NCBI GenBank assembly: GCA_916048095.2
Contig: OU696577.1
Coordinates: 5,631,440-5,695,439, forward strand
Origin: Sacculina carcini
Lineage: Eukaryota; Arthropoda; Thecostraca; Sacculinidae
Reading direction: 5' to 3'
Length of the DNA stretch: 64,000 nt
A model generated the notes under the pieces. The model was given only the letters and a program-made list of their open reading frames with translations, did no database searches and was not told the DNA's origin. The stretch's first letter is position 1. Every line of letters begins with the position of its first letter. The position numbers and the translations under genes are program-made. Below are positions 44,021 through 54,500 of the stretch, one piece after another.

Positions 44021-44348
44021 TGGTGTAATCGTGTGTAGTGAGAGAGAGTGTGTGTGTGAAAGATTGAGTGTGTGTAGTTGTTTCGGTATGTGTGTGTGTG
44101 TATGCGTTTAGTGAAGTGTGCATGCCCCGCAGCGGCGAGCGAGTGACCGGCTCGCCGCTGATTGGTTGTTGCGTCGGGTGAGGACTGTGCGTGTGTATGT
44201 GTGTCCGTGTGTGCTCCCGTGTGACACGGTGTGAGCTAGGAGTCCTGTTTGAGCTGCGGTTGTGGCGTGACGTCTTGTAGGCGCGCGTGGGGCAGTGATG
44301 CCCGCGCGCGTCTGTCTCTAATATATTTTAGTCTTTTTGTTTTCTACA
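44021..44348 (+). mobile_element. solo LTR of the H family, copy 5
   Basis: TGTGGTGT...TTCTACA flanked by the exact 5-bp duplication AGAAC (44016-44020 and 44349-44353), inside LINE sequence. Hairpin at 44279-44312. This copy proves the LTR boundaries and the 5-bp TSD of the family. A solo LTR arises by recombination between the two LTRs of a full element. Confidence 0.9.
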
Positions 44349-44353
44349 AGAAC

Positions 44354-45947
44354 TTTTAAAAAACAGCGAGGAGCGTTGAAATAGAGAGAAATACAGTCGT
44401 CAATGCGGGGAAATATAAGAGATTTTATAAAGTTGATTGCAGACGACTCGTCCAGAAATGGGCGAATGGGATAGAGAGCACGGAAGATTAGTCGACAAGA
44501 GCGAGCAACTGAGTAAATGCTATTTACAAAATTGAGGGATGAATAAAAAATGACACCCAAATTGCGCATAGAAGAACGGAGAGGAAAGGGAGAACAGGAG
44601 GAGTTAGCCGTGATGGGTGGAATACCATGATTTCTGTCTTGGATGAATTAATTAAAAGACGACGAGACGCCGCCCATGATGAAATATCAGAAAATAAAGA
44701 AGAAATAAAAGAAATATCGAGTGACGACAGTGGACAAATTAGCTGAATGTCGTCAGCGTAAATATGAAAAGTCACAGGATAGTGAGACAAAACGGAACAT
44801 AAAGATGACATGTATAGATTGAAGAGAATGGATCCTAAGATGGAGCCCTGAGGAACTCCCGAGGACAGTGGGATAGCATCAGATACCTCAGAGTTGAATT
44901 TAACAGAATAAGACCTGTCTGATAGATAAGAGCGCATAAGTGAAAGAGCCTTAGAAGTAAGACCAATATGGGATAAGTCATCAAGTAGGATATCATGGCA
45001 CACCAGATCGAACACTGAGGACAAATCCAGCATGGCTATTAACACGGAATTTCGATAGAAGAACTGAGAAAACACGCTGTCGGCGACAGAGGTAAGGACA
45101 GTTTCTGTTGAATGAGAAGGTCGGAAACCTGACTGATGAGGATGCAAAACAGTGTAGATGATTGGAGAGATCTGTGAGAAGATTACAGATTCGATAAGTT
45201 TAGAAGTGAGGCTGATTATAGGAATAGGACGATAATTTTTGCACAAGGAAGGATCTAGTGTAGGCTTTTTCAATATGGGATATACTATAGCGTGTTTATC
45301 AGGAAGAAACTCTCCATGGAGTAGTGATAGATTAATTATGTGCAAAAAGTAAGGAGCAAACAGGTCTACGGAGTGAGCGATGGCTTTAAAATTGATAGGA
45401 TCTGCACGGGAAGAGGAAATTTTAACCAAAGAGAGAAGAAATAGAATATCAGAGAGGTCAACAAGATCGAAGGATGACATGTCAGACGAAGAAACAGTGT
45501 GGTTTACGATAATATTTGAAGGAGGAATGTTTGCATGGGCGGATTTGACTTTGTCAGCGAAAAACAAGCCCAGCTCAGAGGCAGTGATGCAGCAGTTTGT
45601 GGAAGCTGAGTGACGACCAGACAGAGTATCGAGTGTGGACCATAGACATTTTTGAAATTTAGATAAAGAAGCGAGTTTATATTTATAATATGATTGTTTA
45701 GCAGTAGAAAGTGCAGTTAAATAGGTTGTGCGGGCTGTACGAAGAGCGGACCATTCAGCAGCAGAACGAGTGCGACGCCAAACTTTTTCAGATCGTCGCT
45801 GATAACGTTTGAGTTGAGTCAGCTCAACATTGAGCCACGGAGATTGCAAGTGTGCACGGGGCCGCGTCAGCAATGGGAAAAGAAAGTCGTTAATTTCTGA
45901 AAGACCGTGATTAAAGTGTGAATAGACTTGAGATGGGCATAGTGAGT
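44354..45947 (-). pseudogene. LINE reverse transcriptase
   Basis: Long open frame 44524-45873 and beyond. RT blocks are YRPIPIISLTSKLIESVI, HPHQSGFRPSHSTETVL, VPQGSILGSILFNLYMSSL and catalytic FHIYADDIQL, then SSWAASRRLLINSSKTEIM. A frameshift near 44530-44570 leads to ARSCRLIFRALYPIRPFL. The APE endonuclease upstream and the block order indicate a CR1/Jockey-group element. The core YADD is intact. Confidence 0.88.
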
Positions 45948-46110
45948 GTCACATATGTATGTAGATATATGTGCGTGTGTGTTATGAACAGTGCGTGACG
46001 TCACGCGTCACGCCACTGTCGTGGGAGTGGCTTGACGGTGCGCACGCGGGGGCTCGGGAGTGTGGCGCAGGACAGTGTGCAATACATGGTCGTATGATCA
46101 ACATGTTACA
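45948..46110 (+). repeat. Element 6 5' LTR
   Basis: Only ~163 bp, short for a Gypsy element. Contains the palindrome-rich gtgcgtgacgtcacgcgtcacg. Confidence 0.93.
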
Positions 46111-46124
46111 TGGTGTCAGAAGTG
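46111..46124 (+). promoter_or_regulatory. Element 6 primer-binding site (tRNA-Leu)
   Basis: TGGTGTCAGAAGTG directly after the LTR, complementary to the 3' end CACTTCTGACACCA of a tRNA-Leu (CAA type, from memory). Confidence 0.82.
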
Positions 46125-46204
46125 CCCAGTAGATTTTTGAGTTATTTGTGAGTGTGTGTGAGTGGTGTGGTTTCTCTGTGAGTTTTGTTGTGCGGGTTTC
46201 AAGG

Positions 46205-49200
46205 ATGGCAGCTAGACAGCCTCCGGAGCTGGAGTTGACCTCACCTGTGTTAGCGTCGGAGTGGAATGCATGGAGGAGAGACTGGACATACTTTGCTGCG
46301 GCAAAAGAATTGTGCACAAAGCCGGTGGCCGTGCAAGTGGGCACATTTTTCAATTGTGCAGGGCGGCAGGCTCAAGAAGTGGCGTCTCATTTCAGTTGGA
46401 CGGAAACGGATGGCTTGGACGCGCTAGTTCAAGAATTTGAGAAGTACTGTGCGCCGCGCAAGAACGAGGTGCTCGAGCGGTACCGCTTCTACCAGCGGGT
46501 ACAGCAGTCGGGAGAAACGGTGAGCGCGTACGTGTCGGCATTGAGAAAACAAGGAGCCCCATGTAATTTCAAAGATCTAGACAGCATGCTGAGGGACCGG
46601 CTAGTGATGGGTATATCAGATAAAGCGGCCCAGCAAGCGCTGTTGCGTGAGACCGAGCTCACTCTGGAGTCTGCACTGAAAATTGCACTGTCGGAAGAAG
46701 CGGCCAAGCGGGACCAGCAGGTCATCAGCGGCGATGTGGTGGTATCGGCGACTCAGTCCAGCGTCTGTGAGATCAGTGACATGGCGGAGGTGGAGGCGCG
46801 CCAGTGTCGTTTTTGCCGGCGTCGCCACGCGATGCGGCGTGAGCTGTGTCAGGCCTGGGGGCGTCGCTGCAATGCGTGCGGTCGGATGCATCATTTTGCT
46901 CGTAGCGAGGCGTGCACCATGGGTGCGGGTGCATCTGACGGGCAGCAACAACAACAACAACAGCAGCAGCAGCGGCCGCAGCCGACAGGAAGACCGTCCA
47001 GCCGGTATGGTCCGAGTCGATTTCACAGTAGAAGAGATGTGAACGTCAATGAAGTGACTGCGGGGGATTTTCAGGATGTCTTATCCATTGCTGAGGGACA
47101 TAACTGTAATGACAGTAAAGTATTCAAGACCTTGTTTACAGTTTGTGGTAAGCCATTAAAATTGCTCATTGATTCAGGGTCGGAGACGAATGTTTTGTCT
47201 CGCAGTGACTATGTTAAAATTTCAGGTGATGTTGAGTGTACTGATCTGAGACCATGTAAGATGATGTTACGCATGTACAATGGTCAGCTTGTGTCGACTG
47301 TGGGGAAGGTCACGATTGTCTTAATTAATCGTACGTGTAATTTGCGTCACTCATTGTTATTTCACGTGTTAGATCTTGATGTGAAACCCATTTTGAGCTT
47401 GCGGTCGTCGGTGCACATGAACCTCATTGCTGTTAATGATTGTGACCCCCTTGAGTATGTGCCAAAAGTGCAGGCTGTGACTCAGTCTGACGCAATGTCT
47501 GCTAATATGAGGGTTAACGACAATGCTCGCGATTACATCGTTTCTCAATATCCAAGTGTTTTTACTAAAGAAGGGGTGGGTCTGGTAGCCTCTGATGTTA
47601 ATATTGAAACTGATCCGAAGGTGAATCCCGTTGTAGAAAACCCTTACAGAGTTCGTATTCACCTACGTGAAAAATTGCGTGTCAAGTTGAGTCAACTGGA
47701 GGAGCAGGGTATTCTAGTACGCGTAACTCAGCCAACGGATTGGGTGTCAAATTTGGTGATTGTACCGAAACCCGATGGCGATATCCGAGTGTGTATCGAC
47801 CCGAGAACCCTTAATAAAGCAATAAAGCGCGAGCACTATCCTACGCCAACTTTTGATGAAGTGAGTTATCGTCTATCAGGCGCAAAAGTATTCACCATGC
47901 TGGATGCTCGATCTGCTTTTCATCACGTTGGTCTGTCAGAAAAATCATCGTTGCTGTGTTGTTTTCATACCCCATTTGGTAGATACAGATGGACTCGTTT
48001 GCCATATGGAGTGTCGTGTGCGCCAGAAATTTGGCAACGCTTGATGCATGAGATGGTAGCGGATCTAGAGGGTGTAGAGGTAATAGCCGATGATTTTATA
48101 GTATATGGAAAAGGTGAGACCCGCGCAGAGGCAATTGCCGATCATGATGCAAAATTGCGAGCATTTCTTGACAAGGCTCAGAAATGTAATTTACGACTAA
48201 ATCAGGACAAATTACGTTATCGTGTTCAGGAAGTTTCGTGGTTGGGTCATGTGGTAAGCGAAGCAGGAATTAAAGTGAGTCCTTCTAAAGTGGAGGCTGT
48301 AGTTAAATTTCCGGCGCCAAGCAACAAAATCGAGCTGAAGCGTTTCATGGGTATTGCATCCTATCTCTCGCGATTTATTCCCGAATTTTCAACGGTAACA
48401 GCTCCGATGCGTCATTTGCTCAGTCAAAAATACGATTGGTTCTGGAGTGACTCGTGTCAGACTGCGTTTGAGCGAATCAAGCGATTACTAACAGAGGCTC
48501 CTCTGCTGGCGTTTTATGATAAGGATGCCCCGGCGACTGTTCAGTGTGATGCGTCTTCATCCGGTCTGGGTGCTGTGCTGCTGCAGAAGGGGCGTCCAGT
48601 GGTGTACTGTTCCAGAGCGCTGACCGCGTCGGAGAAAGCTTACTCGCAAATAGAGAAAGAGTTGCTGGCGGTTACATTTGCAATGAAAAGGTTAGACCAG
48701 TTTGTATACGCTCGGCACGTAACAATTCAGACGGATCATAAGCCGCTGGTTGCCATTCGTGAAAAGCCTCTTGTGGAAGCACCGCTTCGCTTACAGAGAA
48801 TGTTGATGACCTTGCAACGATATCAATTTGAATTAAAATACACACCTGGATCGGAAGTTCCTGTGGCTGATGCTCTGAGCCGTGCACCGATGTCGAACAC
48901 TCTTGAGAGAGCGACGTGGGCGGTGGAAATGAATGAACTCAGTCTGTCTGATGAGTTAGCGGTAACGGATGCGCGCTTGGAAAAATACAGAGAAGCGACG
49001 TTGGCAGATCCAGGCTTACAAAAAGTGCGTGAGTACGTAATAAGTGGGTGGCCGGAACAACGAAGCAGTGTCGATCAGGTAGCGGCCCCTTACTGGTCAG
49101 TGAAACATGAGTTGTCTGTTCAGAACGGTCTGGTTTACAAGTCAAACAGGCTGGTCATTCCATCGTCAATGAGACTTGAATTGTTAAATAGGTTTCACAG

Positions 49201-50260
49201 AAGTCATATTGGAGTGGCTTCAATACTCAGGCTGGCCCGGGATAATGCCTTTTGGCCCGGAATGACGGCAATGGTGAGGGACAAGATATTACGATGTGAA
49301 ACATGCATTTCATACCGTCCCCAACAGCCTCCAGAGCCATTAACGCCGCACGAGGTGCCAAGTCGGCAGTGGCAAAAAGTTGGCACGGATATATTCGAAT
49401 TTCGCGGTGCTCATTATCTCGTTTTAGTCGATTACTTCAGTGGATATATTGAAGTTGAACGATTGTCGCCTGTAACAACGACGGCTGTGACAAATATTCT
49501 CTCCCACCAATTTGCTCGTTATGGTGTGCCGGAAGTACTTGTGTCTGATAACGGGCCACAATTTGCCAGTCTTGACTTCAAAGAATTTACGTCATTTGTG
49601 GATATGTTGCATATAACGTCAAGCCCGAGGTATCCGCAGTCGAATGGTCGTGCAGAAAACGCTGTCAAGCTAATCAAGGGGATCTTCCGAAAAGCGCACG
49701 ATACTCGGCAGAATCCCATGTGGGCGCTCATGCTTTGGCGAAATACACCCAGTCAATATACAGCCTTCTCGCCGGCGCACGTTATGTTCGGACGTCGGTG
49801 TCGCACTCTAATGCCCACAACCCGACGTTCATTAGAGCCGGATCCTCCCAAAGGGGTTCGGGACAATTTGCTGAATAGCAAAGCCGATCAAAAACATTAT
49901 TATGATCATCAGGGAGTGCGGTCATTGCCGCCGATTCGTCCAGGGACAGCAGTTCGGGTAAAACGGCCGGATCAAAACTCGTGGTCACGGGGAGAATGTG
50001 TAAGGAAGCTACCCTATAAATCGTACTTGGTAAAAGTGGGTGGCACACTGTATCGACGAAATCGCCGTCATATTTTGATGGCAGGGGAAGATAATCCCGT
50101 GCAGTCGACCCGTAGCTACCAGATGATCCAGGGGCTTCCCAGCCCTGAGGTCCTCCCGTCCAACAGGTCAAACACAACAGGCAATGAGGATCGTGTGTTA
50201 CCGCGGCGGTCTATGCGTATTCGTCGACCGCCGGCGTATTTGAATGATTATGTGCCGTGA
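46205..50260 (+). CDS. gag-pol: Element 6 Gag-Pol polyprotein
   Basis: 1351 codons from ATG 46205 (MAARQPPELELTSP), chosen over the in-frame 46148 non-ATG start because it begins the conserved gag. Residues below count from 46148. Capsid-like region SEWNAWRRDWTYFAAAK; knuckles CRFCRRRHAMRRELC and CNACGRMHHFARSEAC; a polyglutamine run encoded by a CAA/CAG repeat (46943-46973); protease DSGS at 342-345; RT with IADD at 646-649; RNase H (VQCDASSSGLGAVL, QTDHKPLVAI); integrase zinc domain and DD35E D1081, D1134, E1170; GPY-like module; a basic tail with RRSMRIRRPPAY. Gag and pol share one frame, so no frameshift is needed. All catalytic residues are present. Confidence 0.95.
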   Translation: MAARQPPELELTSPVLASEWNAWRRDWTYFAAAKELCTKPVAVQVGTFFNCAGRQAQEVASHFSWTETDGLDALVQEFEKYCAPRKNEVLERYRFYQRVQQSGETVSAYVSALRKQGAPCNFKDLDSMLRDRLVMGISDKAAQQALLRETELTLESALKIALSEEAAKRDQQVISGDVVVSATQSSVCEISDMAEVEARQCRFCRRRHAMRRELCQAWGRRCNACGRMHHFARSEACTMGAGASDGQQQQQQQQQQRPQPTGRPSSRYGPSRFHSRRDVNVNEVTAGDFQDVLSIAEGHNCNDSKVFKTLFTVCGKPLKLLIDSGSETNVLSRSDYVKISGDVECTDLRPCKMMLRMYNGQLVSTVGKVTIVLINRTCNLRHSLLFHVLDLDVKPILSLRSSVHMNLIAVNDCDPLEYVPKVQAVTQSDAMSANMRVNDNARDYIVSQYPSVFTKEGVGLVASDVNIETDPKVNPVVENPYRVRIHLREKLRVKLSQLEEQGILVRVTQPTDWVSNLVIVPKPDGDIRVCIDPRTLNKAIKREHYPTPTFDEVSYRLSGAKVFTMLDARSAFHHVGLSEKSSLLCCFHTPFGRYRWTRLPYGVSCAPEIWQRLMHEMVADLEGVEVIADDFIVYGKGETRAEAIADHDAKLRAFLDKAQKCNLRLNQDKLRYRVQEVSWLGHVVSEAGIKVSPSKVEAVVKFPAPSNKIELKRFMGIASYLSRFIPEFSTVTAPMRHLLSQKYDWFWSDSCQTAFERIKRLLTEAPLLAFYDKDAPATVQCDASSSGLGAVLLQKGRPVVYCSRALTASEKAYSQIEKELLAVTFAMKRLDQFVYARHVTIQTDHKPLVAIREKPLVEAPLRLQRMLMTLQRYQFELKYTPGSEVPVADALSRAPMSNTLERATWAVEMNELSLSDELAVTDARLEKYREATLADPGLQKVREYVISGWPEQRSSVDQVAAPYWSVKHELSVQNGLVYKSNRLVIPSSMRLELLNRFHRSHIGVASILRLARDNAFWPGMTAMVRDKILRCETCISYRPQQPPEPLTPHEVPSRQWQKVGTDIFEFRGAHYLVLVDYFSGYIEVERLSPVTTTAVTNILSHQFARYGVPEVLVSDNGPQFASLDFKEFTSFVDMLHITSSPRYPQSNGRAENAVKLIKGIFRKAHDTRQNPMWALMLWRNTPSQYTAFSPAHVMFGRRCRTLMPTTRRSLEPDPPKGVRDNLLNSKADQKHYYDHQGVRSLPPIRPGTAVRVKRPDQNSWSRGECVRKLPYKSYLVKVGGTLYRRNRRHILMAGEDNPVQSTRSYQMIQGLPSPEVLPSNRSNTTGNEDRVLPRRSMRIRRPPAYLNDYVP

Positions 50261-50295
50261 ACGCGTGTTATGCAATGCCATTTCATGTGGTATGT

Positions 50296-50398
50296 AGGTT
50301 GTGATTAACTTGGAGGGGGAGGTATAACGTGTGTATGTATGTGCGTGTATTTTATTTCATGTTTTATATATAGGTTGTGATTGACTTGGAGGGGGAGG
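50296..50398 (+). repeat. duplicated polypurine tract region
   Basis: ggttgtgatt-aacttggagggggaggt occurs at 50296 and again at 50372, just before the LTR at 50399. The sequence after the first copy (gtgtatgtatgtgcgtgt) resembles the LTR start. Confidence 0.75.
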
Positions 50399-50562
50399 TG
50401 TCACATATGTATGTAGATATATGTGCGTGTGTGTTATGAACAGTGCGTGACGTCACGCGTCACGCCACTGTCGTGGGAGTGGCTTGACGGTGCGCACGCG
50501 GGGGCTCGGGAGTGTGGCGCAGGACAGTGTGCAATACATGGTCGTATGATCAACATGTTACA
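50399..50562 (+). repeat. Element 6 3' LTR
   Basis: Direct repeat of 45948-46110; followed by GTGAG. Confidence 0.93.
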
Positions 50563-51186
50563 GTGAGTGAAACATAGAAAGAGGATGACGAGATGATAAA
50601 CAGGAGAAAAGTAGGTCCAGGTTGAGGTTTTTGTATTATCTGAATGTGATCAGAGTGCAATCAGGAGGGTTGCACTGGAAAGGGAGGCTGAAAAGACATA
50701 GATTGTGGTCGGAAAAAGTATTGTCAGGGGGAATAACTTGAATTTCAGGAATAGCAAGGTCGGTGGACAGTACAGGTCTAGGAAATAAAATAAGATCAAG
50801 AGTGTGACCCGAAAGATGGGTGGGAGAAGATATTGGCGAACGAAAAGCAAGAGTCAATAAGTGACGGACGAAAACGAGGACAATACGGATCAGAAGAGGG
50901 GTTATCAACCCAAAAAATGAAATCGCCGGCAATAAAGTATCTGTTTGAGAAAAATTGAGTCACAGATTCTAAAACAGCGGATAATTCATCGGAGAAGGAA
51001 GTATTAGAGACAGGATGGTTATGACGGTAGATGACTATTATACAAAACTTTGGTAAGGAAGGAAGGGACAATGACATAGCGATGAATTCAAAAGAAATAT
51101 AGGTAGAGCTTAAATGAGGGAAAATAGCAATAGAGATGGACTTGTGGAGATGAAGCCACGAAAAGGTGAGGAAAAACACACACACA
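50563..51186 (-). pseudogene. LINE endonuclease (APE type) C-terminal part
   Basis: Minus-strand frames read FFSNRYFIAGDFIFWVDNPS (GDFN-like motif, Asn replaced by Ile) and, one frame away, LSGHTLDLILFP with TFSDHNLCLF (the SDHxL motif of APE endonucleases). A frameshift separates them near 50850. It nicks target DNA for LINE insertion. The N-terminal catalytic part is missing because Element 9 interrupts. Confidence 0.8.
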
Positions 51187-51189
51187 GTG

Positions 51190-51496
51190 TGTTATGAAAT
51201 CTTGGCTATTTTTGTGCGCTCATCTGGCAGCGCTGTGGGTATTTTCTGTATAACAACAACAACATATTTTGTCTTTCACCATCGTGTTTTGCGTGCACAT
51301 CTCCGGGTATATTTCTGTATTAAATATTCTGTAAATAGCTCATTTTGGGCAATCATTTTGTTTAATTGTGTACTTACAATTATCCTGTATATATAACGTT
51401 TTATGGTTCACATATCCATTTGTACTTTCTTTTGTTTCAGGAGATGTGTGTTTTGTGATGAATAAAGCCTATCGTTGAGGCCAATCTTTCATAACA
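51190..51496 (+). repeat. Element 7 5' LTR
   Basis: Contains TATATATAA (51388-51396), a TTTCAGG initiator-like site (51435-51441) and AATAAA (51461-51466) close to the 3' edge. Confidence 0.95.
51450..51466 (+). promoter_or_regulatory. LTR segment complementary to the leader (putative self-primer)
   Basis: GTTTTGTGATGAATAAA is the exact reverse complement of 51498-51514. If transcription starts near 51439, it is about nucleotides 12-28 of the RNA. Confidence 0.65.
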
Positions 51497-51497
51497 A

Positions 51498-51514
51498 TTT
51501 ATTCATCACAAAAC
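51498..51514 (+). promoter_or_regulatory. putative self-primed primer-binding site
   Basis: TTTATTCATCACAAAAC, 1 nt after the LTR, the place of a PBS. It pairs over 17 nt with 51450-51466, the arrangement known from Tf1/sushi-type self-priming. Confidence 0.65.
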
Positions 51515-51525
51515 AATCCGATAAG

Positions 51526-54500
51526 ATGGAACGCTTTCTCAAACCAGAGAGGTTGGACTGTGACCCGTCCTCGTCTTCAGCGACACAAGAGTGGAAACAC
51601 TGGTTCAAAACTTTCGAGCTTTTTCTGACAGTCGTTCCTCAAGGAAGCGCCAACAAGTTGGGACTACTAGTCAATTTTGTGTCTTCAAAGGTGTACGATA
51701 CTATTTCTGACTGTGATACGTACGAAAAAGCTATCAAGTGTCTCAAGTCGCAGTATGTCAGACCATCAAACGAAGTGTTTGCCCGTCACCGACTGGCCAC
51801 TCGGCGTCAGCAGGTGGGAGAGTCTCTTGACGAGTATTTTCAGGCTCTCAAAGTTCTCAGCAGAGAGTGCAATTTCCAGGCCGTCACTTCAACAAAATAT
51901 TGTGACGAGTCTATACGTGACGCATTCATTGCTGGACTTCAGTCGTCAGCTATACGACAGCGCCTCCTGGAGAATACAACATTGGAACTGACTACCATGT
52001 TTGACCAAGCGCGAGCTCTAGAGTCGGCTCGGAATAACTCTGTTGTCTACGGTGAAACTCATGCGGCATGTGTCCCGGCCGACTCACTCTGTGAAAATAA
52101 TGACACCACTGCTGTTACATGTGCTGTGAGTGCGAAATGTTTCTTTTGTGGTTTACAAAGACACCCTCGCTCAAGGTGTCCTGCTCGAGAAGCTGTCTGT
52201 CATAAATGTCAGAAAACTGGTCATTTTGCCAAAGTGTGTCGTGGAAGGCCGACAACAGCTGCTGCAAATACAGACGTGGATTCTGGCGGCAAAATGATAG
52301 CATCTACCACGTCGGCAGCCACTCCGAGCTCATTGTCAAAGGCGGCTGTGAAGGTTTTCATTGCTAACGAGGAGGTTGACGGTCTCGTAGATAGTGGTAG
52401 CTCGGAAAGTTTCATTCATCCGTGTCTCGTTAAACGCCACTCGCTAACTGTTCAGCCATCACCCAGTACTGTTTCCATGGCTTCAACGACGTTCTCCACG
52501 CGAACGTCTGGACATTGTCTGGTCAATATCATAGTTAATGGTCGACAATACGATAGGGTGCGTTTGACAGTCCTGCCTCAATTGTGTTCAGATATTATTC
52601 TGGGTCAAGATTTTCAGCAGATGCATGACAATGTAGTTTTGAAGTACGGAGGAGATCTGCCACCTCTCGTTGTCTGTGGATTCAGTGCCATGAAAGTGGA
52701 CCCACCTGAACTTTTCAAAAACATGACAGAAGATTGTCACCCGATTCCAACCAAGTCCAGGAGGTACTCACATCAAGATCGGCTGTTCATCGAGAAAGAG
52801 ACTCAGCGGCTGTTGAAGGAAGGAGTCATTGAACCGTCAAATTCTCCTTGGCGTGCACAGATTGTTGTGGTCAAAGATGGCACGAAGAAATGGCGCATGG
52901 CTGTTGATTATTCGCAGACAGTAAACAAGTTCACGCTTCTCGACAGCTACCCTTTACCACGAATTGACGATACCGTGGACAAAATTGCGCGTTACCGAAT
53001 TTTCAGCACGATAGACTTGAGGAGTGCGTATCATCAGATCCCGATTCAGAATGAAGACAAGCCATATACGGCGTTTCAAGCTGGCGGCCGTTTATATCAG
53101 TTTACTCGAATTCCATTCGGAGTTACGAACGGCGTCGCCTGCTTCCAACGGATCATGGATTCTTTGATTCAGGAAGAACAGCTCTCTGGGACGTTTGCCT
53201 ACTTGGATGACGTCACCATATGTGGTATGACTCAAGAAGAGCATGACTCAAACCTTGAAAAATTCATGGCAGCGGCGAAAAGAAGAAACATCAGCTACAA
53301 CGATGAAAAATGCTCATTCTCGACGAAGTGTCTCAGTATTCTAGGCTATGTGGTGGAAGATGGCAAGAAACGCCCAGATCCAGAGAGACTTCGTCCTCTA
53401 CGCGAATTATCTTTACCCAAGGACAGAAAGTCACTGAATCGATCATTGGGTTTGTTTGCGTATTATTCGCATTGGATCCACAACTACTCTCAGAAGGTTC
53501 ACCCGTTAAGCAGCACCACTACTTTTCCAGTCTCCAAGGAAGCTGAGATCGCTTTCGAAAAACTCAAGGGTGAAATAGAAAATTCAGTAGTGCAAGCGAT
53601 TGATGAGACACTTCCTTTTGACGTGGAAACTGACGCGTCCGACGTGGCGATCGCCGCTGTACTGGCCCAGAATGGACGCCCTGTAGCGTTCTTTTCAAAA
53701 ACATTTCAAGGGCCCGAGAAATTATACGCATCGGTGGAAAAAGAAGCGCAGGCCATCATCGAAGCAGTCCGTCACTGGCGTCATTATCTAACTGGAAGAC
53801 GTTTCATCATAAGGACTGATCAGAGATCTGTGAGCTTCATGTTTGACAAGCAACATAGAAGTAAGATAAAGAACGACAAAATTTTGCGTTGGCGTCTAGA
53901 GCTGTCCTGTTACGACTACGACATTGTTTTCCGACCAGGTCACGAGAATGTGACTCCTGACATATTCTCCAGGCCTCATTGTGGAGCAGCCTGCAGTGGT
54001 GCCGATGCGTTGAGGTCTCTCCACGAAGCTTTATGTCATCCTGGCGTCACTCGCCTGTGTCATTTCATCAGGATCAAGAATTTGCCATATTCTGTAGAGG
54101 ATGTTCGACAGGTCATCCGGTCATGCAAAGTGTGTGCCGAAGTCAAACCAAGATTTAATCGACCTGAGAAGACTAGTCTAATTAAAGCAACACAACCATT
54201 TGAACGTTTAAATATAGACTTCAAGGGACCTTTACCAAGCACAGATAAGAATTGCTATTTTCTGAATATCATAGACGAGTATTCTCGTTTTCCGTTTGTG
54301 TATCCATGTTCGAACATGACTGCCGCTACCGTCATCGACTGCCTTGCGCATCTATTCTCCATTTTTGGTATGCCGGCATACATACACAGCGACAGAGGAT
54401 CGTCTTTCATGAGCAGGGAGGTTCAAGATTTCTTAATGAGAAAAGGAATAGCGTGCAGCAGAACAACGAGCTACAATCCACAAGGAAATGGTCAGGTTGA

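Larger units (their letters stand above)
45948..50562 (+). mobile_element. Element 6: complete Gypsy, apparently intact
   Basis: Short LTRs (45948-46110 and 50399-50562; TGTCAC...GTTACA) differing by about one indel, 5-bp duplication GTGAG (45943-45947 and 50563-50567), a tRNA-Leu primer site, one gag-pol ORF and a polypurine tract. Inserted in the LINE. Near-identical LTRs and an unbroken ORF mark it as young. Confidence 0.95.
43587..51186 (-). mobile_element. CR1/Jockey-like LINE split by two LTR insertions
   Basis: Minus-strand endonuclease (50636-51185), RT (44354-45947) and RT C-terminus (43587-44015) form one LINE interrupted by Element 6 (45948-50562) and a solo H LTR (44021-44348). 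Joining across each target duplication keeps the protein order. The 5' end is cut where Element 9 inserted near 51186. There is no clear poly-A at the 3' end (about 43570). Confidence 0.85.
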
